A stretch of 36,911 bases of DNA, taken from assembly GCA_934444485.1 (NCBI GenBank), contig CAKSCN010000005.1, positions 1 through 36,911 on the forward strand, read 5' to 3'. Source of the stretch: an uncultured Eubacteriales bacterium. GTDB taxonomy: Bacteria > Bacillota > Clostridia > Oscillospirales > CAG-382. The position numbers were made by a program, and so were the translations under genes. Below, in pieces: positions 5,584-14,346 of the stretch (position 1 is the first letter of the stretch; each line of letters begins with the position of its first letter). Under the pieces are notes generated by a model, which was not told where the DNA came from, did no database searches, and saw nothing but the letters and a program-made list of their open reading frames with translations.

Positions 5584-7219
5584 ACACACCGACAAGCGTT
5601 ATCTTGATGTAGCGGACAATATTCTCTCTCACATCAAAGCCGAACCTGAAAACATGAAGCATTATACGGCATTGTATTCGGTGCTGTCTTCGATGAATAA
5701 CTGCGCTGAAAAGTGGCGGTATTCGGAGACTTTGAAGAGATATTGTACTGAGCGAATTATACAAAATAAATCGAAAGACGCGAATTCTCTTTTTAAGGCT
5801 GTGCTTTTGCTTGAAGCGCAAGGATTAAGGCTCGACAGCTACATGCAGTATATAGAACTTCAGCGTGAGCCTGAGAAAAGATTCTGGATACCGAGAAGAA
5901 AGCAGCTCGAACCTGTCTGCCGTGCAATGCAAAAGCTTGTGGACGGAGAACTTGATATATTATCAATCTCTCTTCCGCCCGGTACAGGAAAATCGACGCT
6001 TGAAATCTTTCTTCACTCGATGATGATAGGCGCGTTTCCTGACAGCTGTTCCCTTGCTTCGGGACATTCGGGAACGCTTACTAACTCAATATATGACGGC
6101 GTAAACAGCATTCTGTCAGACCCTGATTATTTATGGCACGACGTATACCCTGCGGCGGGAACGATTATCACCAATGCAAAGGAACAGACAATAGACCTCG
6201 GCAAGAAACACCGATTTTCGTCGCTCACCTGCCGTGCTATAGGTGCTTCCCTTACGGGTGCTACGCGTTGTGAAAAACTCTTGACCGCCGATGACCTTGT
6301 GTCGGGTATTGAGGAAGCATTGAGCATTGACCGACTTGACAAGCTCTGGACGGCATACACTAACGACTTGAAATCGAGAAAGAAGCTGAACTGTAAGGAA
6401 CTGCACCTTGCTACAAGATGGTCGGTGCATGACCCTATAGGAAGACTGCAATTAATGTACGCGGATTCTTCGAAAGCGCAGTTTCTTGTAATGCCTGCGG
6501 TTGACGAAGACGGTGAAAGCAACTTCAATTACCGCTACGGTGTCGGCTTTGACAAGGCGTACTTCGAGGACATGAAAAACAACCTTGACGACTGCTCATG
6601 GCGTGCCTTGTTCATGAATCAACCTATAGAGCGCGAGGGACTTCTCTACAACGAGGACGAACTCAGACGTTATTTTGAACTTCCCTCGGATTCGCCGGAT
6701 GCTATCATATCGGTTTGCGACACAAAGGACAAAGGAGCGGACTACTGCGTAATGCCTATTGCTTACCAGTACGGCAATGACTTCTACATCGAAGAAATAA
6801 TCTGCGACAACAATAATCCCGAAATAGTTGAAACAAGGCTTGTCGAGATTCTTTTGCGGCACAAAGTCAAATTGAGCCGTTTTGAATCAAACTCTGCGGG
6901 TGGAAAAATCGCGGAAAAGGTTCAAAAAGAGGTAAAAACGCGCGGCGGCATAACAAGAATCACTACAAAATATTCGACGGCAAACAAAGCTACGCGAATT
7001 ATAGTTGATTCTCCATTTGTCAAAGAGCATTTCCTTTTCAAGGACAATAGTGTTATAAAGAACAATAAAGAGTATAAACGCGCTCTCGGTATGCTTTGCA
7101 GTTATACTATGGCGGGAAGAAACGCACATGACGATGTACCCGATGCATTCTCAATGCTTGCAGACTTCATTCAATCGTTTGAGACGCAGACGGTAAGAGT
7201 AATACAAAGACCTTATTGA
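5549..7219 (+). CDS. terL: Terminase large subunit (ATPase-nuclease)
   Basis: 556 residues. This is the packaging motor: an N-terminal ATPase translocates DNA into the procapsid and a C-terminal RNase H-type nuclease cuts concatemers. Walker A PPGTGKST at about 143-150; Walker B LLTADD at about 244-249 (Asp-Asp instead of the usual Asp-Glu); coupling-motif region LATRW near 287. Nuclease acidic residues: Asp in VCDTKDKGAD (about 391), Glu in RFESNSAGG (about 446), and HDDVPDA (about 527-533). Start ATG 5549 follows AGAGGT. It has an extra ~110-residue helical N-terminal extension before the motor. Followed closely by a tiny gene and the portal. Confidence 0.93.
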   Translation: MEALQAEIMAGEHTDKRYLDVADNILSHIKAEPENMKHYTALYSVLSSMNNCAEKWRYSETLKRYCTERIIQNKSKDANSLFKAVLLLEAQGLRLDSYMQYIELQREPEKRFWIPRRKQLEPVCRAMQKLVDGELDILSISLPPGTGKSTLEIFLHSMMIGAFPDSCSLASGHSGTLTNSIYDGVNSILSDPDYLWHDVYPAAGTIITNAKEQTIDLGKKHRFSSLTCRAIGASLTGATRCEKLLTADDLVSGIEEALSIDRLDKLWTAYTNDLKSRKKLNCKELHLATRWSVHDPIGRLQLMYADSSKAQFLVMPAVDEDGESNFNYRYGVGFDKAYFEDMKNNLDDCSWRALFMNQPIEREGLLYNEDELRRYFELPSDSPDAIISVCDTKDKGADYCVMPIAYQYGNDFYIEEIICDNNNPEIVETRLVEILLRHKVKLSRFESNSAGGKIAEKVQKEVKTRGGITRITTKYSTANKATRIIVDSPFVKEHFLFKDNSVIKNNKEYKRALGMLCSYTMAGRNAHDDVPDAFSMLADFIQSFETQTVRVIQRPY

Positions 7220-7226
7220 GGTGGCT

Positions 7227-7403
7227 ATGGAAGAAGAGAAACACGCGCACCGTCACAGATACGTCAAAGAAGACGCGCTTCTCATAATTAACGAGATTTT
7301 GGAACGCGGCAATGACGTTAAAATTAAGAAATCGCGCGAAGAGGTCACTATACTTGAAATAACCGCTTCGAGAAAAGCTAAATACACTATAAAAACGCTG
7401 TAA
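7227..7403 (+). CDS. Small hypothetical protein between terL and portal
   Basis: 58 residues, charged: an acidic and His-containing N terminus (EEEKHAHRHRY), an amphipathic helix LLIINEILERG, then two short strands. ATG 7227 with GAGGT upstream is preferred to GTG 7221. It begins 8 nt after the large terminase stop, so it is translated from the same message. The pattern 'KEDALLIINEILERGNDVKI' looks like a minimal alpha/beta fold seen in small phage proteins near terminases, but I cannot name it. Confidence 0.65.
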   Translation: MEEEKHAHRHRYVKEDALLIINEILERGNDVKIKKSREEVTILEITASRKAKYTIKTL

Positions 7404-7426
7404 CAATCGGGTTACAGTAAGAGCCG

Positions 7427-7471
7427 ATAGGGGCTATTCGTATGGAAAACATACGGGTAGTCCCTATTTTT
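7427..7471 (+). terminator. Strong terminator-like hairpin before the portal gene
   Basis: An 18-bp stem (7427-7444 with 7450-7467, three G-T pairs, otherwise complementary) with GAAAA loop, directly followed by TTTTT. This has the form of an intrinsic terminator, yet it lies inside the late operon between the terminase group and the portal, 22 nt before the portal GTG. It may attenuate, protect or process the head-gene message. Confidence 0.75.
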
Positions 7472-7492
7472 GTTTACACGGAGGTTTTTCAC

Positions 7493-8965
7493 GTGCTTGA
7501 AAATGATATTGTTCGCCTTACTACTTGTGATAGCCTTCATGGTCGGCGAAAGATACTAACGAACAAACAAAAAATAACCGCCGACAACGTTGTGTCCGTG
7601 CTTGATAATTCGCTCGGCTTTGACAGCGCAAATGTTGCGGAAATAAATTACTTATATGACGTTTATCGCGGAATAATGGATATCCGCTATAAAGACAAGA
7701 CCGTAAGACCCGACAACAACAACAAGGTCACTGTCAATCTTCCGAACAAGATAGTCACTTTTAAATCCTCGTTTTTTCTCAGCTCTCCCATTCAGTATGT
7801 AGCGGCGAACGGAAAAGAAGACGTATCCGACAAGGTAGCTTATTTGAACGTTCTTATGACTTCCGAGGGCAAAGAATCAAAGGATAAGGAATGTTCTGAC
7901 TGGATGCACATATGCGGAGTTGAGCCGCGAATGGTTCTTCCCGACCCCGACAGCGAAAAAGACGGAAGCCCCGCAGCGCTTTATTCACTCGACCCTAGAG
8001 AAGCGTTTGTTATCTACTCTTCGGGTATCGGCAGAAAACCTCTCGCTGGTGTACTGAAACAATATGACGAGGATGACAACCGCATTTACTACGTTTATGT
8101 GCCGGAAGGAAGATACACCGTAAAGGGCAACGACGTTGTAGACTGGCTTGCTTACGACTTTGGGCGTGTTCCGATAGTGGAATATCCGCTGAATGAAGCT
8201 CGTTTAGGAGCGTTTGAGACGGTTCTCTCCCCTATCAACATGATAAACACGCTTGAATCCGCTCGCGTTGACAACGTTGTTGACTTTGTAAACGCCTATG
8301 ACGTGTTCCAGAACTGCGAAATCGACGAGAACACATACAAGGAACTCGCAAAAGGCGGTCAGTGTATCTGTATCAGAAGCGGTCAGGGAACGGAAGCAAA
8401 GGTTTACCGCATATCCTCCGAAATCTCTCAGACGGGTGTTCAGACGGAAATAGACGCGCTGTACGATTACATTGACGAAATAACTGGTATGCCGACAAGA
8501 GCCGGAAACTCTTCCGCCGCAGACACGGGCATGGGAACGAGATTCCGCAACGGTTGGCAGGACGCTTCCGCGCGAGCAAACGACACTGAAAAGCTCTTCG
8601 CTCGTTCCGAAAGAGAGATTTTGAAGTTGATTCTCAAAATCTACAAAGACAAGGGAGTTCTCGACCTCGACCCGAACGATGTTAAGATTCAGTTTACCCG
8701 CGAAAATCTCACCGACATTCAATCGAAAGCGCAGGTTCTTTGCGAACTGCTCAACAACGAAAAGGTTCATCCGCGTGATGCTTACGACATTTCAGGTTTG
8801 TTTACAGATGTAGAGAACGCATATCAGCGCGGTATGGAGTGGTACGAGGAAGCACAGTCTGAACTTGAAAACAGCTTAGAAAAGGAGCTTGAGAATGAAA
8901 GAGCGGTACATAACGACGGACAGAGCGATAGAAATACTGCGGAAGAAGACAATACGGCGGTTTGA
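7493..8965 (+). CDS. Portal protein (SPP1 gp6-like)
   Basis: 490 residues. Forms the dodecameric ring through which DNA enters and leaves the head. The sequence runs like the SPP1 Gp6 portal family: an N-terminal helical part, NLPNKIVTFKSSFFLSSPI near 75, the wing region with NRIYYVYVPEGRYTV, and a helical stem/crown ISQTGVQTEIDALYDYIDEI followed by an acidic C-terminal tail. Start is GTG at 7493 because CGGAGG is 8 nt upstream; the earlier in-frame ATG at 7442 lies inside the hairpin. Overlaps the next gene by 71 nt. Confidence 0.9.
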   Translation: MLENDIVRLTTCDSLHGRRKILTNKQKITADNVVSVLDNSLGFDSANVAEINYLYDVYRGIMDIRYKDKTVRPDNNNKVTVNLPNKIVTFKSSFFLSSPIQYVAANGKEDVSDKVAYLNVLMTSEGKESKDKECSDWMHICGVEPRMVLPDPDSEKDGSPAALYSLDPREAFVIYSSGIGRKPLAGVLKQYDEDDNRIYYVYVPEGRYTVKGNDVVDWLAYDFGRVPIVEYPLNEARLGAFETVLSPINMINTLESARVDNVVDFVNAYDVFQNCEIDENTYKELAKGGQCICIRSGQGTEAKVYRISSEISQTGVQTEIDALYDYIDEITGMPTRAGNSSAADTGMGTRFRNGWQDASARANDTEKLFARSEREILKLILKIYKDKGVLDLDPNDVKIQFTRENLTDIQSKAQVLCELLNNEKVHPRDAYDISGLFTDVENAYQRGMEWYEEAQSELENSLEKELENERAVHNDGQSDRNTAEEDNTAV

Positions 8966-9539
8966 AAAAGCTAAGTCCTCGATAAGGCTTGCTAAATTCG
9001 ACGAGCTTCACGTTATAAAGACCGTCGCGACACTCTACAAGAACCTTGATAACGATTTTCGGGACACGATGTTAGAACTTGCCTTTGCCATATATGAAGA
9101 AATAGGCGAAGAAGTAAGCCGATACGGTTACAAGGACATCGGAAAAATTTCCGAAAAAGCAAAAAAGACCCTTGTCGAGACTGTCCTCTCGTCTCCGAAT
9201 TCCGTAACAAAGTACGAATACGAGAACGAAGTCTTAAGAAAGCGCGACAGGCTCTCAGAAGCTCTCAGGACGCGCTCAGACGCTAACAACGAGTGGAGAC
9301 GTGCAATAAGCCTATGGTCGAATATGACCGCTCAATACGCCGATATAGTGACTGACGAGACGGTTCTCAGAGCATACAAGGACGCGGGAGTTGAGTATGT
9401 GATGTGGGTGACGCAAGAGGACGAAAAGGTATGCGAGATTTGCCAACCTCTTGACGGAGAGATATTCCCGATAAATGAAGCGCCCGACAAGCAACACTGG
9501 CATTGCAGATGTTATCTCGCGCCTATAGAAAGAAGATAA
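8895..9539 (+). CDS. Minor head protein (SPP1 gp7 / Mu F-like)
   Basis: 214 residues. The C terminus holds the hallmark of phage head-morphogenesis proteins: MWVTQEDEKVCEICQPLDG, then HWHCRCYLAPI, i.e. a Cys-x2-Cys and His-x-His-Cys-x-Cys set near 175-208. The N-terminal two thirds are helical and charged. Such proteins bind the portal and are ejected or help early infection. ATG 8895 follows AAAGGAG and lies inside the end of the portal gene, so translation is coupled. Shorter than many family members, which can be 300 residues or more. Confidence 0.85.
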   Translation: MKERYITTDRAIEILRKKTIRRFEKAKSSIRLAKFDELHVIKTVATLYKNLDNDFRDTMLELAFAIYEEIGEEVSRYGYKDIGKISEKAKKTLVETVLSSPNSVTKYEYENEVLRKRDRLSEALRTRSDANNEWRRAISLWSNMTAQYADIVTDETVLRAYKDAGVEYVMWVTQEDEKVCEICQPLDGEIFPINEAPDKQHWHCRCYLAPIERR

Positions 9540-9676
9540 CGGATATACGGCTCACGCCTTAATATATCGGCGGCAGAGAAGTCGCTTTATAAAATTCGCA
9601 GACTGCGGAGATGCAGGATAAAAAGCGCGAAATAATAAAGGTCAGAGAAGACCGAAAAACGCAAGGAGAATTGATT

Positions 9677-10276
9677 ATGCCTAAAATTGACACCTCAACA
9701 ATCGAAGGATTTGACACAATGACCGCAGAGGAACAGCTTGAAACTCTCAAAAACTATGACGTGCCTGAAAAAGTCGACTTGACGGCATATGTCAAGAAAG
9801 AGATGTTCGACAAGACTTCATCCGAACTTGCGGCGGCGAAGAAATCACTGAAAGAGAGAGCGGAATCGGAAAAGAAAAAAATGACTTCCGAAGAAGCCGA
9901 AAGAGCTAAGTATGAAGAAACTCTGGATGCAATGAAAGAGCTTCAGGAAAAGTACAACGATGTTTACAAGAAATATTCTATTTCCGAAAATACCGCGAAA
10001 TATCTCGAAGTCGGCTACTCTCCCGAACTCGCAAAGTCAACCGCAGAAGCAATATTCAACGGTGACATGGACGCGGTTCTCGAAAATCAGAAGAAATACA
10101 ACGCCGAATGTGAAAAGAGGTTCAAGGAAAATGTTGAACGCGGGCTTCATCCGAACGGCGGGAGCAACACTGAAAAAGACAGTCCTGAAATTGCTCTCGC
10201 AAAACAGCTCGGCAAACGCACCGCAGAAGCTAATCAAGTCAATAAGAATGCACTTGAACACTATTTGAAGTTTTAA
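9677..10276 (+). CDS. Capsid scaffolding protein
   Basis: 199 residues, very rich in Glu, Lys and Ala, with a long predicted coiled coil (about residues 45-110, LAAAKKSLKERAESEKK onward). Charged helical proteins in this place, immediately before decoration and capsid genes, are scaffolds (DUF4355/GP20-like type) that template the procapsid and then leave. ATG 9677 is preceded by AAGGAG; an upstream in-frame start at 9611 lacks one. A 137-nt untranslated gap precedes it. Confidence 0.83.
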   Translation: MPKIDTSTIEGFDTMTAEEQLETLKNYDVPEKVDLTAYVKKEMFDKTSSELAAAKKSLKERAESEKKKMTSEEAERAKYEETLDAMKELQEKYNDVYKKYSISENTAKYLEVGYSPELAKSTAEAIFNGDMDAVLENQKKYNAECEKRFKENVERGLHPNGGSNTEKDSPEIALAKQLGKRTAEANQVNKNALEHYLKF

Positions 10277-10301
10277 AAAATTTTAAAAAAGGAGATAGAA
10301 A

Positions 10302-10634
10302 ATGCAGGTAAAAGAAACAAAATCCGGCAAGATGTTCACTATTCTTGCGACTAATAACTACAATGCAATCCCCATTACCGTCGCCGGCACTTCCCTTGTT
10401 AAAGCCGGAACGCCGCTCACAGCAGACGGCACAGCTCCCTCAAGCGGAGTTACAGGTGCTGTCGGCGTACTTCTTTATGACGTGGACCCGACAGTCAATC
10501 CCAACGGCGCAATCGTTGTACAGGGTGTTATAGACGGTGTTAAAGCAAAGGCTCATTCCGGCATAGACATTTCAACTCTTGGCACTGCTGTTTCGGGACT
10601 TGTTATAAGAACCGACACAGAGACTAACGACTAA
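10302..10634 (+). CDS. Head decoration protein (lambda D-like)
   Basis: 110 residues, Gly/Ala/Thr/Val-rich and beta-structured, with KAGTPLTADGTAP and GVLLYDVDP then VVQGVID, the pattern of small capsid-stabilising proteins. It lies between scaffold and capsid, the same order as lambda D-E. ATG with AAAGGAG. It would bind the outside of the expanded shell. Fold-level call; sequence is too short for more. Confidence 0.75.
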   Translation: MQVKETKSGKMFTILATNNYNAIPITVAGTSLVKAGTPLTADGTAPSSGVTGAVGVLLYDVDPTVNPNGAIVVQGVIDGVKAKAHSGIDISTLGTAVSGLVIRTDTETND

Positions 10635-10654
10635 TGTGAAAGGAGACTTGAATA

Positions 10655-11722
10655 ATGAATCTTAGCGAATTTATCACACCGCGCGCAATTGCGGCTAACT
10701 ACGAACAGATAGCCTCTAACAGAATTCCATATTTCGGTGAAGGACTTTTCCCTGCCGAAAAGAAGGCGGGACTGCGTCTTGCTTGGGTAAAAGGATACGG
10801 CGGACTTCCTGTTTCTCTCGCTCCTTCAGCTTTTGACGCTCAGGCAACTTATCGTGAGATTGGCGAACTTTCAAGATTTGAAACAGAAATGCCGTTTTTC
10901 CGCGCAGCTCATAAGCTCTCTGAAAATGACATTCAGGAATTCCTTCAGGTGCGAGAAACCAATGAGCCTTACGCACAGGCTATACTTAATCGCACTTTTG
11001 ACTATTTAAGAGACCTCATTGACGGTGCTCACGTTGTCTCTGAACGTATGAGAATGTCTCTTCTCTTCCCCGAAAGCGGCGATATGGCTATTTCGATAAA
11101 AGCGAACGGCGTAGCCTATGAGTACGACTACGACCCCAACGATACATGGAAGACTAACAACTATTCTGCGCTTACCTCTACAGCTCTTTGGTCGGCGGCT
11201 TCCACGGCAGACCCGATTAAGGACTTCGAGGATATGAAGAACAAGGCGGCTGACGTTTCAGATTCTGAAATAAGATATGCCATTATGTCCTCTGCAACAT
11301 TCAACCTATTGAAAGCCACTTCCGCTGTTAAGAACTCCATTATTTCAACATCGGGCGTTGTTCAGAGCTATGTAACAGGCGCAAGAGCTTCCGATGTTAT
11401 TGAAAACGAAACCGGAATCAGACCTATTGTTTACTCGAAGAAGTATAAGAACGAAAGCGGTGCAACCAAATCATTCGTTCCCGACGGATATGTCACATTC
11501 ATTCCCGAAGGTGCACTGGGCAGAACTTGGTACGGCACAACTCCCGAGGAAGCGAGACTTATTTCCGGCGCGAACACAGAAGTCAGCTTTGTTGATACAG
11601 GTATCACAATTACACAGAATGTACAAATTCATCCCGCCGTCACAAATATCTACGCTTCCGAAATCGTTCTTCCTTCCTATGAGAGAATGAACGAAGTTGT
11701 AACTCTCAAGGTAACTGCCTGA
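10655..11722 (+). CDS. Major capsid protein (lambda E family)
   Basis: 355 residues, right size for the Phage_cap_E branch of the HK97 fold. The N terminus has ITPRAIAANYEQIASNRIPY and GLFPAEKKAGLRLAWVKG, followed by REIGELSRFETEMPFFRAAH and the long spine helix around NEPYAQAILNRTFDYLRDL. The C terminus TNIYASEIVLPSYERMNEV matches the usual end of this family. It forms the icosahedral shell. ATG 10655 has AAAGGAG. The stop overlaps the next start by one base (TGATG). Confidence 0.92.
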   Translation: MNLSEFITPRAIAANYEQIASNRIPYFGEGLFPAEKKAGLRLAWVKGYGGLPVSLAPSAFDAQATYREIGELSRFETEMPFFRAAHKLSENDIQEFLQVRETNEPYAQAILNRTFDYLRDLIDGAHVVSERMRMSLLFPESGDMAISIKANGVAYEYDYDPNDTWKTNNYSALTSTALWSAASTADPIKDFEDMKNKAADVSDSEIRYAIMSSATFNLLKATSAVKNSIISTSGVVQSYVTGARASDVIENETGIRPIVYSKKYKNESGATKSFVPDGYVTFIPEGALGRTWYGTTPEEARLISGANTEVSFVDTGITITQNVQIHPAVTNIYASEIVLPSYERMNEVVTLKVTA

Positions 11723-11913
11723 TGATTTACCTCACACCTAAATATTCGGTTAATTACCGTGGTGTGTGGCACAATGCGGGAGAAAAGTTTGAGATATCTT
11801 CCTCCGATACTGCGGAACTTTCGGCGCACGGAGTGATAACCGAAGAAAAAGAAAAGGCTGTTGCAACGGAAGAAAAACCGAAGACAGCAACTAATACACG
11901 CAAAAAGAAATGA
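11722..11913 (+). CDS. Small protein downstream of capsid
   Basis: 63 residues. The first half (YSVNYRGVWHNAGEKFEIS) looks like a small beta domain with a xHNAGExFEI pattern; the second half is a Lys/Glu/Thr tail ending in KKK. Translationally coupled to the capsid gene by TGATG. Small proteins of this form often sit between capsid and connector genes; a head-tail connector accessory is likely but not proved. Confidence 0.7.
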   Translation: MIYLTPKYSVNYRGVWHNAGEKFEISSSDTAELSAHGVITEEKEKAVATEEKPKTATNTRKKK

Positions 11914-11928
11914 GAAAGGCGGGAGAAA

Positions 11929-12234
11929 ATGACCGACATTGAACGCTTGAAAATCAGAACGGAAGAAAGTGATACACGCATTCTCTATGAGCTGCTTGAA
12001 AGCGCGGAAAATATCATAATCTCCCGCCGTTTCCCCTTTGGGGGAGATAATGCTACATTTGAAGAACGGTACAGAGACCTCAAAATACGCATAGCGGAAG
12101 ACATGTACAACAGGCTCGGCGCGTCGGGGCAACTCTCTCATTCCGAGAACGGTATTGACCGAAAGTGGAGTTCTGAATGGGTGTCCGAACAGCTTCTAAA
12201 TGAAATCATTCCGAAAGTAGGCAGACCGACATGA
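11929..12234 (+). CDS. Head-tail connector (adaptor) protein
   Basis: 101 residues, almost entirely helical: DIERLKIRTEESDTRILYELLESAENIIISRRFP and YRDLKIRIAEDMYNRLG. This is the pattern of Phage_connect/gp6-like adaptors that dock below the portal. It stands at the expected place after the capsid gene and overlaps the next start by 4 nt. ATG preceded by AGGCGGGAG. Confidence 0.8.
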   Translation: MTDIERLKIRTEESDTRILYELLESAENIIISRRFPFGGDNATFEERYRDLKIRIAEDMYNRLGASGQLSHSENGIDRKWSSEWVSEQLLNEIIPKVGRPT

Positions 12235-12623
12235 GATGCTTGAGAAAGAATAAGCGTGATTTTTGGTATGCGCTCTATCTCGGAAACGAGGACGGAAAAG
12301 ACGAAAACGGACTTTACACGGGAGAACACACTGCGAAATACTCAGCACCGAAGAAGTACAAGGCTAACATATCGGCGGCTAAGTCGACTTCGATATACGG
12401 TGACGTTATAGTTGAAACGTTCGGAACGGATATACAGTACGACAAGGTTATTGTGATAGACCACCCGAATTTTGAGATTGACGAACACACCGTGCTGTGC
12501 ATTGACAAGCCTTTGACCTATGACGCGAACGGACGCATGGAATACGACTACATTGTGACGAAAGTTGCACGGTCGATAAACAGCGTTTCCTATGCGATAA
12601 GGCGGGTGACGGTCGACGGATGA
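12231..12623 (+). CDS. Head closure / stopper protein
   Basis: 130 residues, beta-rich: FWYALYLGNEDG, KANISAAKSTSIYGDVIVETFG, YDKVIVID, HTVLCIDKPL. This resembles head-closure (stopper) proteins that plug the portal-adaptor channel after packaging. Overlaps both neighbours by 4 nt (ATGA), in the conserved order adaptor, stopper, tail completion. Function assigned from order and fold impression. Confidence 0.75.
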   Translation: MRCLRKNKRDFWYALYLGNEDGKDENGLYTGEHTAKYSAPKKYKANISAAKSTSIYGDVIVETFGTDIQYDKVIVIDHPNFEIDEHTVLCIDKPLTYDANGRMEYDYIVTKVARSINSVSYAIRRVTVDG

Positions 12624-13123
12624 TAAACATCAGAATAAGAAACACGTGGAAAGTCGCGCGTCAGATTAAGGACTACACGCGCAGTCTTGGAGCAAAACTG
12701 AACACGTTTCTTGAAAAACTCGCCGACATAGGCATAACGCAGGCGGCAATCCATTTCCAAAGTGCGGAGTATGACGGTGTAAATGATGTTGTGGTTGATT
12801 CTTCGCCGACATGGCTTGACGAACATACGCTTGCCATAAACGCTTCAGGTGAATCAATACTGTTTATCGAATTCGGAACCGGCGTATATAATCCCGTGAC
12901 CCACCCCAAGGCTGACGAACTCGGCATGATTCGTGGCGCATACGGCAAGGGCTACGGTCAAAACTACACATGGTACTATCGCGGAGACCCCGGAACGAAC
13001 GGTGAAGACCTCGGCAACGGAAGAATAAGAACTCACGGCAACAATGCCAACCGCTGTATGTGGGACGCTTCCGAGGAAATGCGCCGACAAATATACGACA
13101 TTGCAAAGGAGGTATTCTCATGA
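12620..13123 (+). CDS. Neck/tail completion protein (HK97 gp10-like)
   Basis: 167 residues with the family mark of an N-terminal helix followed by a strand hairpin FIEFGTGVYNPVTHP (about residues 82-96), where the E-F/Y-G-T motif is typical of HK97-gp10/SPP1-gp16.1-type proteins. It joins the head connector to the tail. Contains a Gly/Asn-rich insert (GYGQNYTWYYRGDPGTNG). ATGA overlaps on both sides, so it is in tight translational coupling. Confidence 0.82.
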   Translation: MINIRIRNTWKVARQIKDYTRSLGAKLNTFLEKLADIGITQAAIHFQSAEYDGVNDVVVDSSPTWLDEHTLAINASGESILFIEFGTGVYNPVTHPKADELGMIRGAYGKGYGQNYTWYYRGDPGTNGEDLGNGRIRTHGNNANRCMWDASEEMRRQIYDIAKEVFS

Positions 13124-13521
13124 TTGACATTGAAAATGTGCTATACACGGAACTTTACAATGCGCTCAAAGAGAAGTTCCCTGCTCTGTCTGTATCGGGC
13201 ATTGAAGAGCGTTTGCCCTCGTCATTTCCGTTTGTAAGCATTGTGGAAGCGGACAATCTTGTGCGTTCGGACACGATTGACAGCTCTAACCGCGAGAATC
13301 ACGTGAATCTGCTTTATGAGGTGAATATTTACTCCAACAAAGCGGGGGAACGCAAAACGGAAGCGAAAGCAATTCTCGCTGAAATAGACCGACAGCTCAC
13401 CATGCGCGGATTTTTGAGGACTGCGGCGCAGCCTGTTTCTTTAAACGACGGCACGATTTACAGAATTATCGCACGTTATACAGGATGTGCGGACAAGAAT
13501 AATGTTATCTATAGGAGGTAA
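13120..13521 (+). CDS. Tail terminator / tail completion protein
   Basis: 133 residues: an N-terminal helix (VLYTELYNALKEKFP), strands RLPSSFPFVSIVEAD and VNLLYEVNIYSN, and a helix KTEAKAILAEIDRQL. This matches the alpha/beta form of tail terminators (lambda U / SPP1 gp17) that cap the tail tube. ATG 13120 follows AAAGGAGG; the in-frame ATG at 13060 lacks a ribosome site and would overlap the previous gene further. Confidence 0.8.
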   Translation: MIDIENVLYTELYNALKEKFPALSVSGIEERLPSSFPFVSIVEADNLVRSDTIDSSNRENHVNLLYEVNIYSNKAGERKTEAKAILAEIDRQLTMRGFLRTAAQPVSLNDGTIYRIIARYTGCADKNNVIYRR

Positions 13522-13526
13522 TTTAG

Positions 13527-13973
13527 ATGGCTATACCTACCCCTGTAACCTCGATGGGCGTATTCCTGATGAAGAAAGACACAGGAAGCACATACACAAA
13601 GCTCATTGATATAAACTCTTTCGGCGACCTCGGCGGTACTCCCGAAACGCTTGACGCTACAACTCTTTCGCATTACGTATCTGTCAGTGTACTCGGCATT
13701 CAGCAGCAGGAAAGCATTGAGTTTGAAGCTAACTACACTAAGACGGAATACAAGGCTCTTGAGGCAGGTCAGAACACCGAAACAGACCTTTCCGTTTGGT
13801 TTGGCGGTACAAGTGCGAACGACGGCACATACACAGCAACAGGTATTAACGGCAAGTTCAATTTTAAGGGAATGTACTCTCTTAAAGTAAACGGCGCGGG
13901 AGTAAACGAAGTTGTTCATTGCACTGTCACCGTAACCGCACTGACAGCTCCCTCACTTTCAGATGATACCTGA
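13527..13973 (+). CDS. Major tail tube protein
   Basis: 148 residues with a beta-sandwich profile: TKLIDINSFGDLGGTPETLDATTLSHYVS, followed by SIEFEANYTK and NGKFNFKGMYSLKVNGAGV. The P-E-x-L-D-x-T-T-L core is typical of siphophage tube proteins, which stack as hexamers around the tape measure. AGGAGG 10 nt upstream of ATG. Strongest ribosome site of the region, as expected for an abundant structural protein. Confidence 0.9.
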   Translation: MAIPTPVTSMGVFLMKKDTGSTYTKLIDINSFGDLGGTPETLDATTLSHYVSVSVLGIQQQESIEFEANYTKTEYKALEAGQNTETDLSVWFGGTSANDGTYTATGINGKFNFKGMYSLKVNGAGVNEVVHCTVTVTALTAPSLSDDT

Positions 13974-13995
13974 TTAAAGAAAGGAAATATAAACC

Positions 13996-14346
13996 ATGGC
14001 TAACAGAACTACAATTCAGTTTGAATACAACGGAACAGCATATACCCTCGGCTACACAATTGCGTCGCTCAAACGACTTGAGAAGAGCGGATTTTCTTTC
14101 GGAAACCTTGAAGACCATCTTCTGACGGCGCAGGAAGACCTTTTCTGTGCGGCTTTCGACGCGTTCCACAGGAATGTACCGAGAAATGAAAGACTGGCTA
14201 TTTACAAAGAGTTTGCCAACTCGGAAGACGGAGAGGACGGCGAAACTGCAAGCACTCTTTCGGATATCCTTTTTAGGATGGTCAATGAAGTTATCGAAGA
14301 AATGTCTCCCAAGGGAAACGTGAAGTGGAAGACGGTGAAGGGATAA
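13996..14346 (+). CDS. Tail assembly chaperone, zero-frame product (G-like)
   Basis: 116 residues, alpha/beta, with TIQFEYNGTAYTLGYTIASLKRLEKSGF at the N terminus, in line with Phage_TAC chaperones (DUF5055 type) that coat the tape measure before tube polymerisation. Codon 107-108 lies in the slippery heptamer GGGAAAC, so part of the ribosomes should shift into the next reading frame. Position between tube and tape measure genes is universal for this function. Confidence 0.85.
   Translation: MANRTTIQFEYNGTAYTLGYTIASLKRLEKSGFSFGNLEDHLLTAQEDLFCAAFDAFHRNVPRNERLAIYKEFANSEDGEDGETASTLSDILFRMVNEVIEEMSPKGNVKWKTVKG
14313..14319 (+). promoter_or_regulatory. Programmed -1 frameshift site GGGAAAC
   Basis: The heptamer reads G GGA AAC in the zero frame, an exact X-XXY-YYZ slippery site in the right phase. 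A -1 slip leads into the frame of the following gene, giving a 267-residue fusion (108 residues plus 159). This is the G/GT arrangement of siphophage tail chaperones. Confidence 0.85.

Noticed and set aside
8204..8770. Minus-strand 188-aa frame in the portal gene
   Set aside because: Antisense of a well-supported portal coding region.
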